A DNA stretch of 7,348 nucleotides from Comamonadaceae bacterium (GCA_947455585.1 CANGOY010000088.1:1-7348), one strand, 5' to 3'. Counted from the stretch's first letter, positions 1-6,190 are shown. Numbers and translations are program-made. Notes: generated by a model not told the origin, from the letters alone.

Positions 1-654
1 CAAACCAATACCAGCTCTAGCAACAGCCCACTGACGAAAGTCGGTGATGCTTTGCAAGCTGGCGACTTGGCAGGTGCGCAGCAAGCGGCCAAAGCCATGC
101 ATGCGGCACGCGGTGGCCATCACCACGCCAAAGCGGCGACGCAAGCAACTGACAGCACGTCATCCACCACCACAGGCACCACGGCGGAAGCCTCAAGCAC
201 TGACACGGCCTTCAACAGTTTTATCCAAAACCTCGAAGCCGCTTTAGAGCAACAAGGCAAAACCACCACGGGCCCCAACGGTCAGGGAAGCTTCTTGATG
301 AACATGCCACCGCCTCCGCCACAAGCGACGGCCAACGCAGCCGCATCTAGCACCGCGACCACGCAAGCCTTTTTGGGCAGTCGAGCCTCCACCGCCCCCT
401 CTAACGCTCAGTTAGAAGCGAGCTTGGAAAGCTTGATTCAACAAATGGGCGGCACGGCAGGTGTGACGGCAGATGCCACCACAGCAGCCTCTAGCAACTC
501 AGCGCTCACCAACAATTTGCAATCGAGTTTTGCAAATTTGATGGGTTCAATGGGGGGCAATGGCTCGACAGCGAACGTCACTAACTTCTTACAAAGCTTA
601 GATGACAAGTTGAAGAGCATGGATGCCGCGAGTGCGGTGAACATCACGGCATAA
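1..654 (+). CDS. Low-complexity Ala/Ser/Thr/Gln-rich protein, C-terminal part
   Basis: The frame is open from the first base, so the N-terminus lies outside the window; 217 residues are visible before the TAA. The first ATG/GTG/TTG seen inside (TTG at 52) falls within a coherent segment (LTKVGDALQAGDLAGAQQA) and is probably not the start. The protein is dominated by Ala, Ser, Thr, Gln and Gly, with a His run (GGHHHAK, visible residues 38-44) and a Pro5 run near residue 103. Four short amphipathic stretches recur between the Ser/Thr linkers: around residues 70-87 (FNSFIQNLEAALEQQ), 136-149 (NAQLEASLESLIQQM), 166-184 (ALTNNLQSSFANLMGSM) and 193-207 (VTNFLQSLDDKLKSM). I have seen similar uncharacterised proteins in Burkholderiales. 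No enzyme motif is visible. It lies 17 bases before the WD40 gene on the same strand, so it is probably in the same transcript. Function unknown: an extended secreted, scaffold or substrate protein is possible. Confidence 0.75.
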   Translation, partial: QTNTSSSNSPLTKVGDALQAGDLAGAQQAAKAMHAARGGHHHAKAATQATDSTSSTTTGTTAEASSTDTAFNSFIQNLEAALEQQGKTTTGPNGQGSFLMNMPPPPPQATANAAASSTATTQAFLGSRASTAPSNAQLEASLESLIQQMGGTAGVTADATTAASSNSALTNNLQSSFANLMGSMGGNGSTANVTNFLQSLDDKLKSMDAASAVNITA

Positions 655-658
655 GCTA

Positions 659-665
659 GAAAGGA
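659..665 (+). promoter_or_regulatory. Ribosome binding site of the WD40 gene
   Basis: GAAAGGA lies six bases before the ATG at 672. It is the clearest Shine-Dalgarno sequence in the first operon and fixes the start of the WD40 protein. It sits entirely in the 17-base gap after the preceding stop codon. Confidence 0.7.
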
Positions 666-671
666 ATCGCC

Positions 672-2339
672 ATGCTGCATGAAGGACCTATCGCTGGAAT
701 CGCTGCGCATGGCGATTTCGTAGCCACTGCGGGTTACGACAACAAACTCATTCTTTGGGACAACAAAACGCGCCAAGCGATTGCCCGAGGCACACACGAC
801 CATTTGGTCAACAACTGCGCATTCAGTGCTGACGGCAAATGGCTTGTCAGCGCCAGCAGTGATTACTCCGCCCGCATATGGGCTTTGCCAACGATGCGTC
901 TACAAGCTGTGCTGGCAGGGCACGGGGACGATGTAGACATGGCAATTTTTTCTCCAGACGATCGCTTGATTGCGACCTGCGCGCTCGATCGTTTGGTACG
1001 CATTTTCAATTTGCATGGCGAATGCATCACCACTTGCTCAGGCCATACAGGCAACGTGCTGTCGCTGGCGTGGACGCCAGACAGCCAGCATGTTGTGTCC
1101 ACCAGCGTAGATGGCACCATTCGCAAATGGGATGTGGCAACAGGTATCGAAATTCAAAAAACAGACTTGAAAATTCGCACAGATAGCTTAGAAATTTCAA
1201 GCAATGGCGTTATTTACGCTGGTGATGATTTAGGCCGCATCGTCATCATTGACGGTGCACGCACCAGCTTCGTTGAAGCACATGCGGCTGGCATTAAAAA
1301 AGTTGCGCTCAATCCCAAAAATGGCAATTTGGTTTGCCTGAGCTATGACCGAACCATGAGTATCTGGAACGTTGCCAACGACCAAACACCTGCAGAAATT
1401 GGCCGTTCCACGCTGCCAGAAACCATTTGGGCACGCGCAGCAACTATTCTTGAGGATGGTCGAGTCGCGACAGGCACATTTGGCTCAACCTACGCAACCT
1501 TTGATGTGCAGACATCCACATGGGATTTGCAAAACGTACATGCAGGCACTGCACTGAATGATGTGAGCAACATCAATGGCCACATTTACGCCGTCGGCGA
1601 TGCAGGCAACGTCTTGAAAGACGGCCAGTTCGTAGCAGGCATGGGCAGCTTGTGTAATTTTTTGGTGGCGTCTGGCGACCAAGTTTTCACAGGCGGTCAG
1701 ATGGGGCAACTGTTTGATGCCCATACAGGCGAGGTGTTGTACACACATCACTCACCCCTTAACTGTGGCGTCGCCTTCAAACAGGCGAACCAATCGTTCA
1801 TTGCCATTGGCAGCTATACAGGCGAAGTTCTGGTGTTTAGCACTGGCGCGCAGCTCGTATTGACGAACCAACTCCATATTTATGAGAACGCCATCAAGAG
1901 TTTGAGCTTCTGCGATGGCGTACTTTTTTCAGTATGTGCCAACACAGACATTGCATGGCATCAAGTCAGCGATTGGTCACTGACCAAGCGGGTGAGCAAA
2001 GCTCACGACAAAATCACCAACGATTGCTGCGCCATTGATGGCCAACACTTTGCGACCGTGAGTCGCGACCGCACCCTGCGTATTTGGAGTGAAGCAGGTG
2101 CAGAGGTCTACCCAAGCCCTCACCTTAACTCTGTGAAATGCATCAGCATCAGTGACGACAAATCAAGCATCCTCACTGGCAGCTACGGCGGCACGGTGGC
2201 CATGTTTGATTTGAAAGAAAAACGCTGGACCAAGTTTGAACGCCCAACCATGTCTGGTATTTCGTCCATCACATGGGATAACAAAGGGCAGTTTTTAGCG
2301 TCTAGCTATGACGGTCACATTTACCCCATCCACGCTTAA
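672..2339 (+). CDS. WD40 repeat protein, about 14 blades (double beta-propeller)
   Basis: This 555-residue protein consists almost wholly of WD40 repeats. Well-formed repeats with a His near the start and a terminal W/F-D/N are at about 3-31 (ending LILWD), 42-72 (SARIWAL), 84-113 (LVRIFN), 125-154 (TIRKWD), 204-233 (TMSIWN), 445-472 (TLRIWS) and 484-513 (TVAMFD). Degenerate blades fill about 160-200, 250-440 and 528-552. My hand count is about 14, which suggests two seven-bladed propellers. WD40 propellers are protein-interaction platforms and have no catalytic activity themselves. No signal peptide or membrane segment is visible and the interior has scattered Cys residues, so it is probably cytoplasmic. 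The ATG is well supported by a Shine-Dalgarno sequence. The gene is followed after 18 bases by an FGE-fold gene and then an ATP-grasp ligase. I infer that it scaffolds or recruits substrate for them. Stretches such as 1141-1260 look more AT-rich than the tonB end of the window, a weak hint of different ancestry. Confidence 0.9.
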   Translation: MLHEGPIAGIAAHGDFVATAGYDNKLILWDNKTRQAIARGTHDHLVNNCAFSADGKWLVSASSDYSARIWALPTMRLQAVLAGHGDDVDMAIFSPDDRLIATCALDRLVRIFNLHGECITTCSGHTGNVLSLAWTPDSQHVVSTSVDGTIRKWDVATGIEIQKTDLKIRTDSLEISSNGVIYAGDDLGRIVIIDGARTSFVEAHAAGIKKVALNPKNGNLVCLSYDRTMSIWNVANDQTPAEIGRSTLPETIWARAATILEDGRVATGTFGSTYATFDVQTSTWDLQNVHAGTALNDVSNINGHIYAVGDAGNVLKDGQFVAGMGSLCNFLVASGDQVFTGGQMGQLFDAHTGEVLYTHHSPLNCGVAFKQANQSFIAIGSYTGEVLVFSTGAQLVLTNQLHIYENAIKSLSFCDGVLFSVCANTDIAWHQVSDWSLTKRVSKAHDKITNDCCAIDGQHFATVSRDRTLRIWSEAGAEVYPSPHLNSVKCISISDDKSSILTGSYGGTVAMFDLKEKRWTKFERPTMSGISSITWDNKGQFLASSYDGHIYPIHA

Positions 2340-2357
2340 TTAGCAGACTTCGCATTC

Positions 2358-3374
2358 ATGTCTATCACGCACGCACCCGATTGGCATTGGCCAATTTTCC
2401 CCAACACCTTATGCGGCACGATGACCGACCGAGAACGCCTCGGATTACCTGACCACTACGTGCAGGGACGGTTGGACACGCACATTGCACGCGCCTTTCA
2501 AGCGCTTTATGGATTGTCAAAATCCAACCTTGTCGAAAAAATAAACGCACCTGACTTCACACTGGCAGAACGCATTGCATGCGGCAATTTATTGGCTCTG
2601 CTGGGCGACCCGCGTATCGACACTTTCAATCCAACCATGGTTCGTATTGAAGGTGGGCAAGTCGACATCGGATTACCGAAAGACCAAGTGAACGATGTCA
2701 TGCAAGGCTTTGATGGCTTGGGCCTCAACAGCATTTGGATAGACAAAGAGTGCCCTCGCCATGCTGTGCAATTAGCCCCTTACCAACTGGCGGTCTACCC
2801 TGTGACCAATTCAGAGTACCAAGCGTTTTTATTGGATAGCGGCTATTCGGAAATTCCAACCAGTTGGGACTTTCGGCGCTTTCCCCTAGAACGTGGCAAC
2901 CATCCGGTGTACACCGTCACGCCACAAGCCGCAGATGCTTATGTTGCATGGCTCTCACAGCGCACAGGCAGAAACTTTCGCTTGCCCAGCGAAGCTGAAT
3001 GGGAATGGGCAGCAGCCGGCCCTGGCAATCATGAGTTTCCATGGGGAAATGACTTCAATGCAGACCTGTGCAACACAGCCGAGTCAGGCATTTTTAATAG
3101 CACCCCTGTTGGCGTGTTTGTGGGTGGCATGTCGCACTTTGGCAATTCGGACATGGCTGGCAATGTGGAAGAGTATGTGTCAGACCCCTATCAAGCCTAC
3201 CCAGATGGCGAGTTCGTGAAAGACCACTTGGTCGACATTCACGGCGAATACCGCGTTGCCCGTGGCGGCAGTTTTGCCAGATTCCGAGACCTCGCGCGCA
3301 CCAAACGCAGACACGGCCACAACCCCAAGTCAGCCACCTACGCCATGGGCTTTCGTGTGGCTGAAACGATATGA
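2358..3374 (+). CDS. FGE/SUMF1-fold protein lacking the FGE catalytic cysteines
   Basis: A 338-residue protein with a helical N-terminal region (about 1-92) and an FGE-sulfatase (formylglycine-generating enzyme, EgtB, PvdO) domain from about 93 to 335. Visible family hallmarks are the opening MVRIEGG (94-100), YPVTNSEYQAFL (147-158), FRLPSEAEWEWAAAG (207-221), FPWGN (227-231), DMAGNVEEY (265-273, where relatives usually have GNVWEW), RVARGGSF (299-306) and the C-terminal GFRVA (331-335). In true FGE the segment after RGGS carries two copper-binding, substrate-oxidising cysteines. Here it reads RGGSFARFRDLARTKRR with none, so sulfatase-activating chemistry is unlikely. No HX3HXE iron motif typical of the EgtB N-terminal domain is seen. 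It may be a binding (C-type-lectin-fold) or divergent enzyme. The ATG has only a weak ribosome site, and ATG 2421 is an alternative start. The stop overlaps the next start as ATGA, implying translational coupling to the ATP-grasp ligase. Confidence 0.88.
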   Translation: MSITHAPDWHWPIFPNTLCGTMTDRERLGLPDHYVQGRLDTHIARAFQALYGLSKSNLVEKINAPDFTLAERIACGNLLALLGDPRIDTFNPTMVRIEGGQVDIGLPKDQVNDVMQGFDGLGLNSIWIDKECPRHAVQLAPYQLAVYPVTNSEYQAFLLDSGYSEIPTSWDFRRFPLERGNHPVYTVTPQAADAYVAWLSQRTGRNFRLPSEAEWEWAAAGPGNHEFPWGNDFNADLCNTAESGIFNSTPVGVFVGGMSHFGNSDMAGNVEEYVSDPYQAYPDGEFVKDHLVDIHGEYRVARGGSFARFRDLARTKRRHGHNPKSATYAMGFRVAETI

Positions 3375-4609
3375 CGCACTTGCTCATCGTCGAGTTGCCA
3401 GGCGGCAATGACACAGACATCCTCCAAGCGGCGAAAGACCGTGGCGATAGCTTCACGTTGCTCACGGCCGACTTGGCGCTGTACCAGCAGCAACCGGCCG
3501 TGAATGCACTGTTGCAACACGCGCACGCTTGCATCAACGTGCCCAGCTTTGACATGCAAGCCGTTGAGTCGCACGTGCTTGCGGCGCACAAAGCAAAGCC
3601 TTTTGACGCTGTGCTGTGCTTGCTCGACATCCGCTTGATTGAAACGGCGACTCTGGCGCAAGCGCTGGGGCTGAAATACCTCAACCTCAAATCAGCCCAA
3701 CTGCTGCGCGACAAATTCAGCGTGCGCCAGCGCTTGCAAGAGCGTGGCATGGCACAACCCTTGTTTGCCTTGGCCACATCCAACGAAGAATTGAAAGAGG
3801 CCGTGGACCACATCGGCCTGCCTGTGCTCATCAAACCGTCTGACGGCTATGGCTCGCAAAACATCGTGGTGATAGAGCACGAAGACGACCTCGCACCTTG
3901 GATGTCTCCGCTTGAAGACATGCTGCCCTCGCGTGCCGACTACGGCTTGGGTGTGAAAGCCAACGACCGTTTGCTGGTCGAGCAATACATGCAAGGCGTG
4001 GTGATTGGCTGCGACACCCTCACACAAAATGGTCAGCACACCTTGGTGGGTGTGAATGAAAAGCTATTTTTCGAGCCGCCCTCATTTGCCATTCGTGGTG
4101 GGTGCTTCATGCCCAACAAGGGGCAGTTCAAAGCCATCGAAGTCTATGTGTTTGCGCTGCTAGATGCGGTGGACTTTGATTGCGGTGCCACCCACATTGA
4201 ACTGATGGTGCACAGCGACGGACTGAGCCTGATTGAAATCAACCCACGTTTGGTGGGTGCCAAAATTCCGCGCCTCATCAGCTTGGCTTGCAAACGCTCG
4301 ATTCACTCAGATTTGATTGACTTGCACCTCGGACGCCCCGTTGCAGCATTTTCTGAAGCCGCTGAAGTCGCCGTCACACGCTGGCTGGTGGCAAGCCAAA
4401 CCGGCAACTTGGCCAACATTGAACTGCCCACGACGGCTGACTCACGCGTGGCTTGTGTCGAGATGCTCAAACAGGCCGGCGACCCCGTGCGCCCGCCCAT
4501 GGAAAACGCCGACCGTATTGGCTATGTGATGAGTTGCGCCCCCACGCGCCAAGAAGCCGAGGCAGCAGCCGAAGACTTCATCGATAAATCAGTTCTTTTG
4601 TATTCATAA
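3371..4609 (+). CDS. ATP-grasp carboxylate-amine ligase
   Basis: A 412-residue ATP-grasp enzyme. The family activates a carboxylate as an acyl phosphate with ATP and joins it to an amine or other nucleophile. Residues 1-105 form a Rossmann-like pre-ATP-grasp region. The ATP-grasp fold covers about 110-325, with Lys in LLRDKFSVRQ (K115), the second ATP-binding Lys and flexible Gly-rich loop in LPVLIKPSDGYGSQN (K155, G159, G161), the adenine-side segment LLVEQYMQG (E204), and Mg-binding residues in THIELMV (E277) and LIEINPRLVG (E289, N291, R293). About 90 C-terminal residues follow. The pattern resembles L-amino-acid/dipeptide ligases and carnosine-synthase-like members more than D-Ala-D-Ala ligase or biotin carboxylase, but the substrate cannot be read from the sequence. 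It overlaps the FGE-fold gene by four bases (ATGA), so the two are probably made in linked amounts. A role in making a modified amino acid or peptide, or in adding residues to a protein, is inference. Confidence 0.88.
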   Translation: MTHLLIVELPGGNDTDILQAAKDRGDSFTLLTADLALYQQQPAVNALLQHAHACINVPSFDMQAVESHVLAAHKAKPFDAVLCLLDIRLIETATLAQALGLKYLNLKSAQLLRDKFSVRQRLQERGMAQPLFALATSNEELKEAVDHIGLPVLIKPSDGYGSQNIVVIEHEDDLAPWMSPLEDMLPSRADYGLGVKANDRLLVEQYMQGVVIGCDTLTQNGQHTLVGVNEKLFFEPPSFAIRGGCFMPNKGQFKAIEVYVFALLDAVDFDCGATHIELMVHSDGLSLIEINPRLVGAKIPRLISLACKRSIHSDLIDLHLGRPVAAFSEAAEVAVTRWLVASQTGNLANIELPTTADSRVACVEMLKQAGDPVRPPMENADRIGYVMSCAPTRQEAEAAAEDFIDKSVLLYS

Positions 4610-4612
4610 AAA

Positions 4613-4634
4613 CACCTCAAGGGTTTTTAAGGTG
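4613..4634 (+). other. Weak dyad after the ATP-grasp gene
   Basis: CACCT (4613-4617) and AGGTG (4630-4634) can pair around a 12-base loop containing a T5 run. The stem is only five bases and the T run is inside the loop, so this is a poor rho-independent terminator. It is the only hairpin-like structure found directly after the operon. Confidence 0.25.
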
Positions 4635-4661
4635 GAAATTAAAATTTGATTTACTTAAAAT
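4633..4661 (+). promoter_or_regulatory. Possible promoter of the FlaG-like gene
   Basis: TGGAAA (4633-4638, four of six matches to TTGACA), a 17-base spacer and TAAAAT (4656-4661, five of six matches to TATAAT) would start transcription near 4668, about 20 bases before the GTG at 4689. The region is strongly AT-rich. I do not see a convincing flagellar sigma-28 site. Confidence 0.35.
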
Positions 4662-4665
4662 CAAA
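4645..4665. repeat. AT-rich inverted repeat overlapping the -10 element
   Basis: TTTGATTT (4645-4652) and AAATCAAA (4658-4665) form a perfect 8-base inverted repeat with a 5-base centre. It overlaps the proposed -10 hexamer of the FlaG-like gene, so it could be an operator. With one G-C pair it is too weak to act as a transcription terminator. Confidence 0.4.
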
Positions 4666-4688
4666 ATCAAACCACCCAAAGCCCTTTT

Positions 4689-5036
4689 GTGAACACCATC
4701 TCGCCCCCCGTCCACACGCCTGTCACGCTCGCTGCCGCGTCCGTGAAGCCCAGCGTGTCAAAGGCGCCACAAGCGCCGGCTGAGGTGCAGGCCAAAAAAG
4801 TGGACATGACGGCCGAGATACAAGCCGACAAAGAAGTTCGGGTGCAGCGCCTGAACCAGTCGCTTGATAAAAGCCAACTGAACTATTCCTTCGACAAACA
4901 GTCCAGCACCTTGTCGGTCAGGGTGGTCAACAAGCAATCCGGCGACTTCATTCGCCAACTTGACTTCAAAGGCTTTCACGCCATGGAATTTTCGACCCAC
5001 GGCTACAAAGGTCGGGTCGTGGATAACGCCGCTTAA
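4689..5036 (+). CDS. flaG: FlaG-like flagellar protein
   Basis: A 115-residue protein with a Pro/Ala/Val-rich variable N-terminus (1-40) and a FlaG-type domain at about 48-97: a helix with VQRLNQSLDKSQLNYSF, then the strand pair LSVRVVNKQSGDFIRQ. This matches the family pattern of a short helix followed by a strand, a K-x-x-G turn and IRQ. FlaG proteins are small flagellar accessory proteins, usually beside flagellin and filament-cap genes and reported to influence filament length. No other flagellar gene is in the window, so the gene is isolated here. The GTG start has no strong ribosome site; ATG 4806 would still keep the whole domain and is the main alternative. It may have its own promoter just upstream and converges on the ParA-type gene, sharing its TTAA end. 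The family call is from pattern recognition. Confidence 0.65.
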   Translation: MNTISPPVHTPVTLAAASVKPSVSKAPQAPAEVQAKKVDMTAEIQADKEVRVQRLNQSLDKSQLNYSFDKQSSTLSVRVVNKQSGDFIRQLDFKGFHAMEFSTHGYKGRVVDNAA

Positions 5037-5659
5037 TCCGCGTCAAGCCAAGCGCAAATAGGCGCCCACTGCTCTAAATCTTTTTGCACTTTCGACGGCG
5101 TGATGTCAAACATCGACAGGCCATGCGCAGCCATGTGCAAGTAATACTGGGTATCGCGTAAATAAGTCAGCACGGGGATTTGCAAAGTGTCAATGAACTT
5201 GCGCAAATTCGCCGCTGAAATGGTGCGTGTGTCCACACGGTTACCCACCACCGCCACTTGCGTCGGCAAGCGTTCGGTGATTTGCACCAATGTGCGCAAA
5301 AACTCATTCGTGGCTTGCATGTCAAACACGCTGGGCATCACGGGCACGATGACCTTGTCGGCACGCTCAATCACCTCTTGCAAACGCCAACCGCTGATGC
5401 CGCCAGGCGTATCAATCACCACATGCGTGGTGCCGCTTGGCGGCTTGGCCGTGAGCACCAAGTCGGGCTGAAACTCCCAAGTGGCGATGCGCGGCAACGA
5501 TTCAGGACGCTGGCTGAGCCAAAACTTCGACGACTGCTGCGTGTCCGCATCGCCCAGCATGACCTGATGTCCCTGCGACGCCAAGTAACCAGCGATGTTG
5601 GTAGACAGGGTGGATTTACCCGCCCCACCCTTTGGATTGGCAACGACAATAACTTTCAT
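5033..5659 (-). CDS. ParA/MinD-type ATPase
   Basis: A 208-residue deviant-Walker ATPase. The N-terminus MKVIVVANPKGGAGKST holds the deviant Walker A signature with both lysines (K10 and K15). LGDADTQQS (35-43) is the switch I/Walker A-prime region, and HVVIDTPGG (79-87) is Walker B/switch II with D83. IVPVMPS (104-110) and VVGNRVD (137-143) are typical later strands. These proteins dimerise with ATP and use the nucleoid or membrane to position DNA, flagella or other large assemblies. At about 210 residues it is a compact orphan type; no parB or partner is adjacent. I chose the ATG at 5659 because relatives begin right at this strand. An in-frame ATG at 5680 would add MGENQTL, and a TTG further out is less likely. 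It is divergent from the bactofilin gene (116-base gap) and convergent with flaG. A role in segregation, cell division or polarity is likely, but which one is not shown. Confidence 0.9.
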   Translation of the reverse strand: MKVIVVANPKGGAGKSTLSTNIAGYLASQGHQVMLGDADTQQSSKFWLSQRPESLPRIATWEFQPDLVLTAKPPSGTTHVVIDTPGGISGWRLQEVIERADKVIVPVMPSVFDMQATNEFLRTLVQITERLPTQVAVVGNRVDTRTISAANLRKFIDTLQIPVLTYLRDTQYYLHMAAHGLSMFDITPSKVQKDLEQWAPICAWLDAD

Positions 5660-5689
5660 AAGCGTCTGATTTTCGCCCATAAGCTGCAA

Positions 5690-5699
5690 GGCGTACGCC
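5690..5699. promoter_or_regulatory. Perfect 10-base palindrome, possible operator
   Basis: GGCGTACGCC is its own reverse complement. It sits about 30 bases upstream of the ATPase ATG, in the divergent control region, where a repressor could act on the ATPase transcript. No second copy was noticed in the window. Being GC-rich and short, it could also be chance. Confidence 0.3.
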
Positions 5700-5714
5700 G
5701 CAGAGCGTATTGAA

Positions 5715-5744
5715 TTAACAAAAGTGACAATAAACGTCTAAAAT
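5715..5744 (+). promoter_or_regulatory. Sigma-70-like promoter of the bactofilin gene
   Basis: TTAACA (5715-5720, five of six matches to TTGACA), an 18-base spacer and TAAAAT (5739-5744, five of six matches to TATAAT) predict transcription from about 5751, about 25 bases before the ATG at 5776. The AT-rich setting contrasts with the flanking coding DNA. The DnaA box starts on the last base of the -10. Confidence 0.6.
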
Positions 5745-5752
5745 TATCCACA
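5744..5752 (+). promoter_or_regulatory. Perfect DnaA box
   Basis: TTATCCACA matches exactly the high-affinity DnaA box of the Escherichia coli origin (consensus TTATNCACA). It begins on the last base of the -10 hexamer and spans the predicted start site of the bactofilin transcript, where bound DnaA would be expected to block RNA polymerase. Only one box was found, so this is not an origin. Confidence 0.5.
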
Positions 5753-5762
5753 TTCATTTTTC

Positions 5763-5769
5763 GAAAGAG
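5763..5769 (+). promoter_or_regulatory. Ribosome binding site of the bactofilin gene
   Basis: GAAAGAG lies six bases before the ATG at 5776 and is a moderate Shine-Dalgarno sequence that supports this start. Confidence 0.5.
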
Positions 5770-5775
5770 CAGACC

Positions 5776-6102
5776 ATGAGTGAAGGCACCAAAGACAAAA
5801 GCATTTTCATTGGCACTGGCGTGGTGTTCAAGGGCTCCATCAACGCACCCAACCAAGCCATCATTTCTGGCACGGTTGAAGGCGATTTGGTCGCGCGTGA
5901 TGTGCTGATTGGTGCGTCAGGCGTGGTCACAGGCACCACGGAGGCAGACTTCATCGATGTCAAGGGCGAACTCAACGAGTCAGTGACCAGCAAAAGCGTG
6001 CTCATCGTGCGCAACACCGGCAAGGTGACGGGTGATGTGACTTACGGCGAAATCGAAATCGAACGTGGCGGCAAAATCAAAGGCGCCATGAAGCAGGTCT
6101 AA
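5776..6102 (+). CDS. Bactofilin (polymer-forming cytoskeletal protein)
   Basis: A 108-residue bactofilin (DUF583 family). After a short polar N-terminal tail (residues 1-9), the core from about 10 to 105 is a run of short beta strands punctuated by glycines: IFIGTGVVFKGSI (10-22), AIISGTVEGDLVA (28-40), VLIGASGVVTGTTEA (43-57), VLIVRNTGKVTGDV (75-88), and IEIERGGKIKGAM (93-105). This is the right-handed beta-helix pattern typical of bactofilins, which polymerise without nucleotide into filaments that organise cell-wall synthesis, stalks, polarity or chromosome-segregation factors. The length is at the short end of the usual range, with little C-terminal tail. It has its own promoter and a strong terminator, so it is probably monocistronic. 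It is divergent from a ParA-type ATPase; in Myxococcus xanthus bactofilins help position the ParABS system, so a functional link here is a reasonable inference. Confidence 0.93.
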   Translation: MSEGTKDKSIFIGTGVVFKGSINAPNQAIISGTVEGDLVARDVLIGASGVVTGTTEADFIDVKGELNESVTSKSVLIVRNTGKVTGDVTYGEIEIERGGKIKGAMKQV

Positions 6103-6113
6103 ACCACCTCACG

Positions 6114-6149
6114 CAGCCTTTGCCATTTGCGCAAAGGCTGTCTTGCTTT
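6114..6149 (+). terminator. Rho-independent terminator after the bactofilin gene
   Basis: CAGCCTTTGC (6114-6123) and GCAAAGGCTG (6131-6140) form a perfect 10-base stem with a 7-base loop, followed at once by the T-rich TCTTGCTTT. It starts 11 bases after the bactofilin stop codon. It separates that transcript from tonB and makes the in-frame TTG at 6127, inside the loop, an unlikely tonB start. Confidence 0.85.
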
Positions 6150-6184
6150 ACTCAGGCTGCATACAGCGCGACGTGCAGCCCAAC

Positions 6185-6190
6185 TAAAAT
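6185..6190 (+). promoter_or_regulatory. Possible -10 element of the tonB-exbB promoter
   Basis: TAAAAT in the context CTAAAATC resembles the -10 seen before the bactofilin gene. No good -35 hexamer lies 16-18 bases upstream. If used, transcription would start near 6197, just after the GTG at 6193, which would favour the TTG at 6217 as the tonB start. After a strong terminator a promoter is expected somewhere between 6141 and 6217. Confidence 0.35.

Noticed and set aside
3252..3374. Variable region of a diversity-generating retroelement
   Set aside because: The FGE (C-type-lectin) fold ending in GFRVA resembles known variable proteins, but the C-terminal codons are not enriched in AAC/AAT sites, no near-repeat template was seen, and no reverse transcriptase is present in the window.
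3094..3834. A 246-codon open frame on the minus strand across the FGE and ATP-grasp genes
   Set aside because: It lies opposite two well-supported genes with clear family motifs. Its translation is rich in Cys, Arg and Ser, with no recognisable domain, as expected for an antisense shadow.
4645..4665. Terminator for the ATP-grasp operon
   Set aside because: The inverted repeat has only one G-C pair and is not followed by a T tract on the plus strand.
5258..5713. A 151-codon plus-strand frame opposite the ATPase gene
   Set aside because: It is antisense to a gene with complete ATPase motifs, is very rich in Arg and His, and has no supported start.
5660..5775. Replication origin or parS-type centromere near the ParA-type gene
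   Set aside because: Only one DnaA box is present, there is no DnaA or ParB gene, and no 16-base parS-like palindrome was found.
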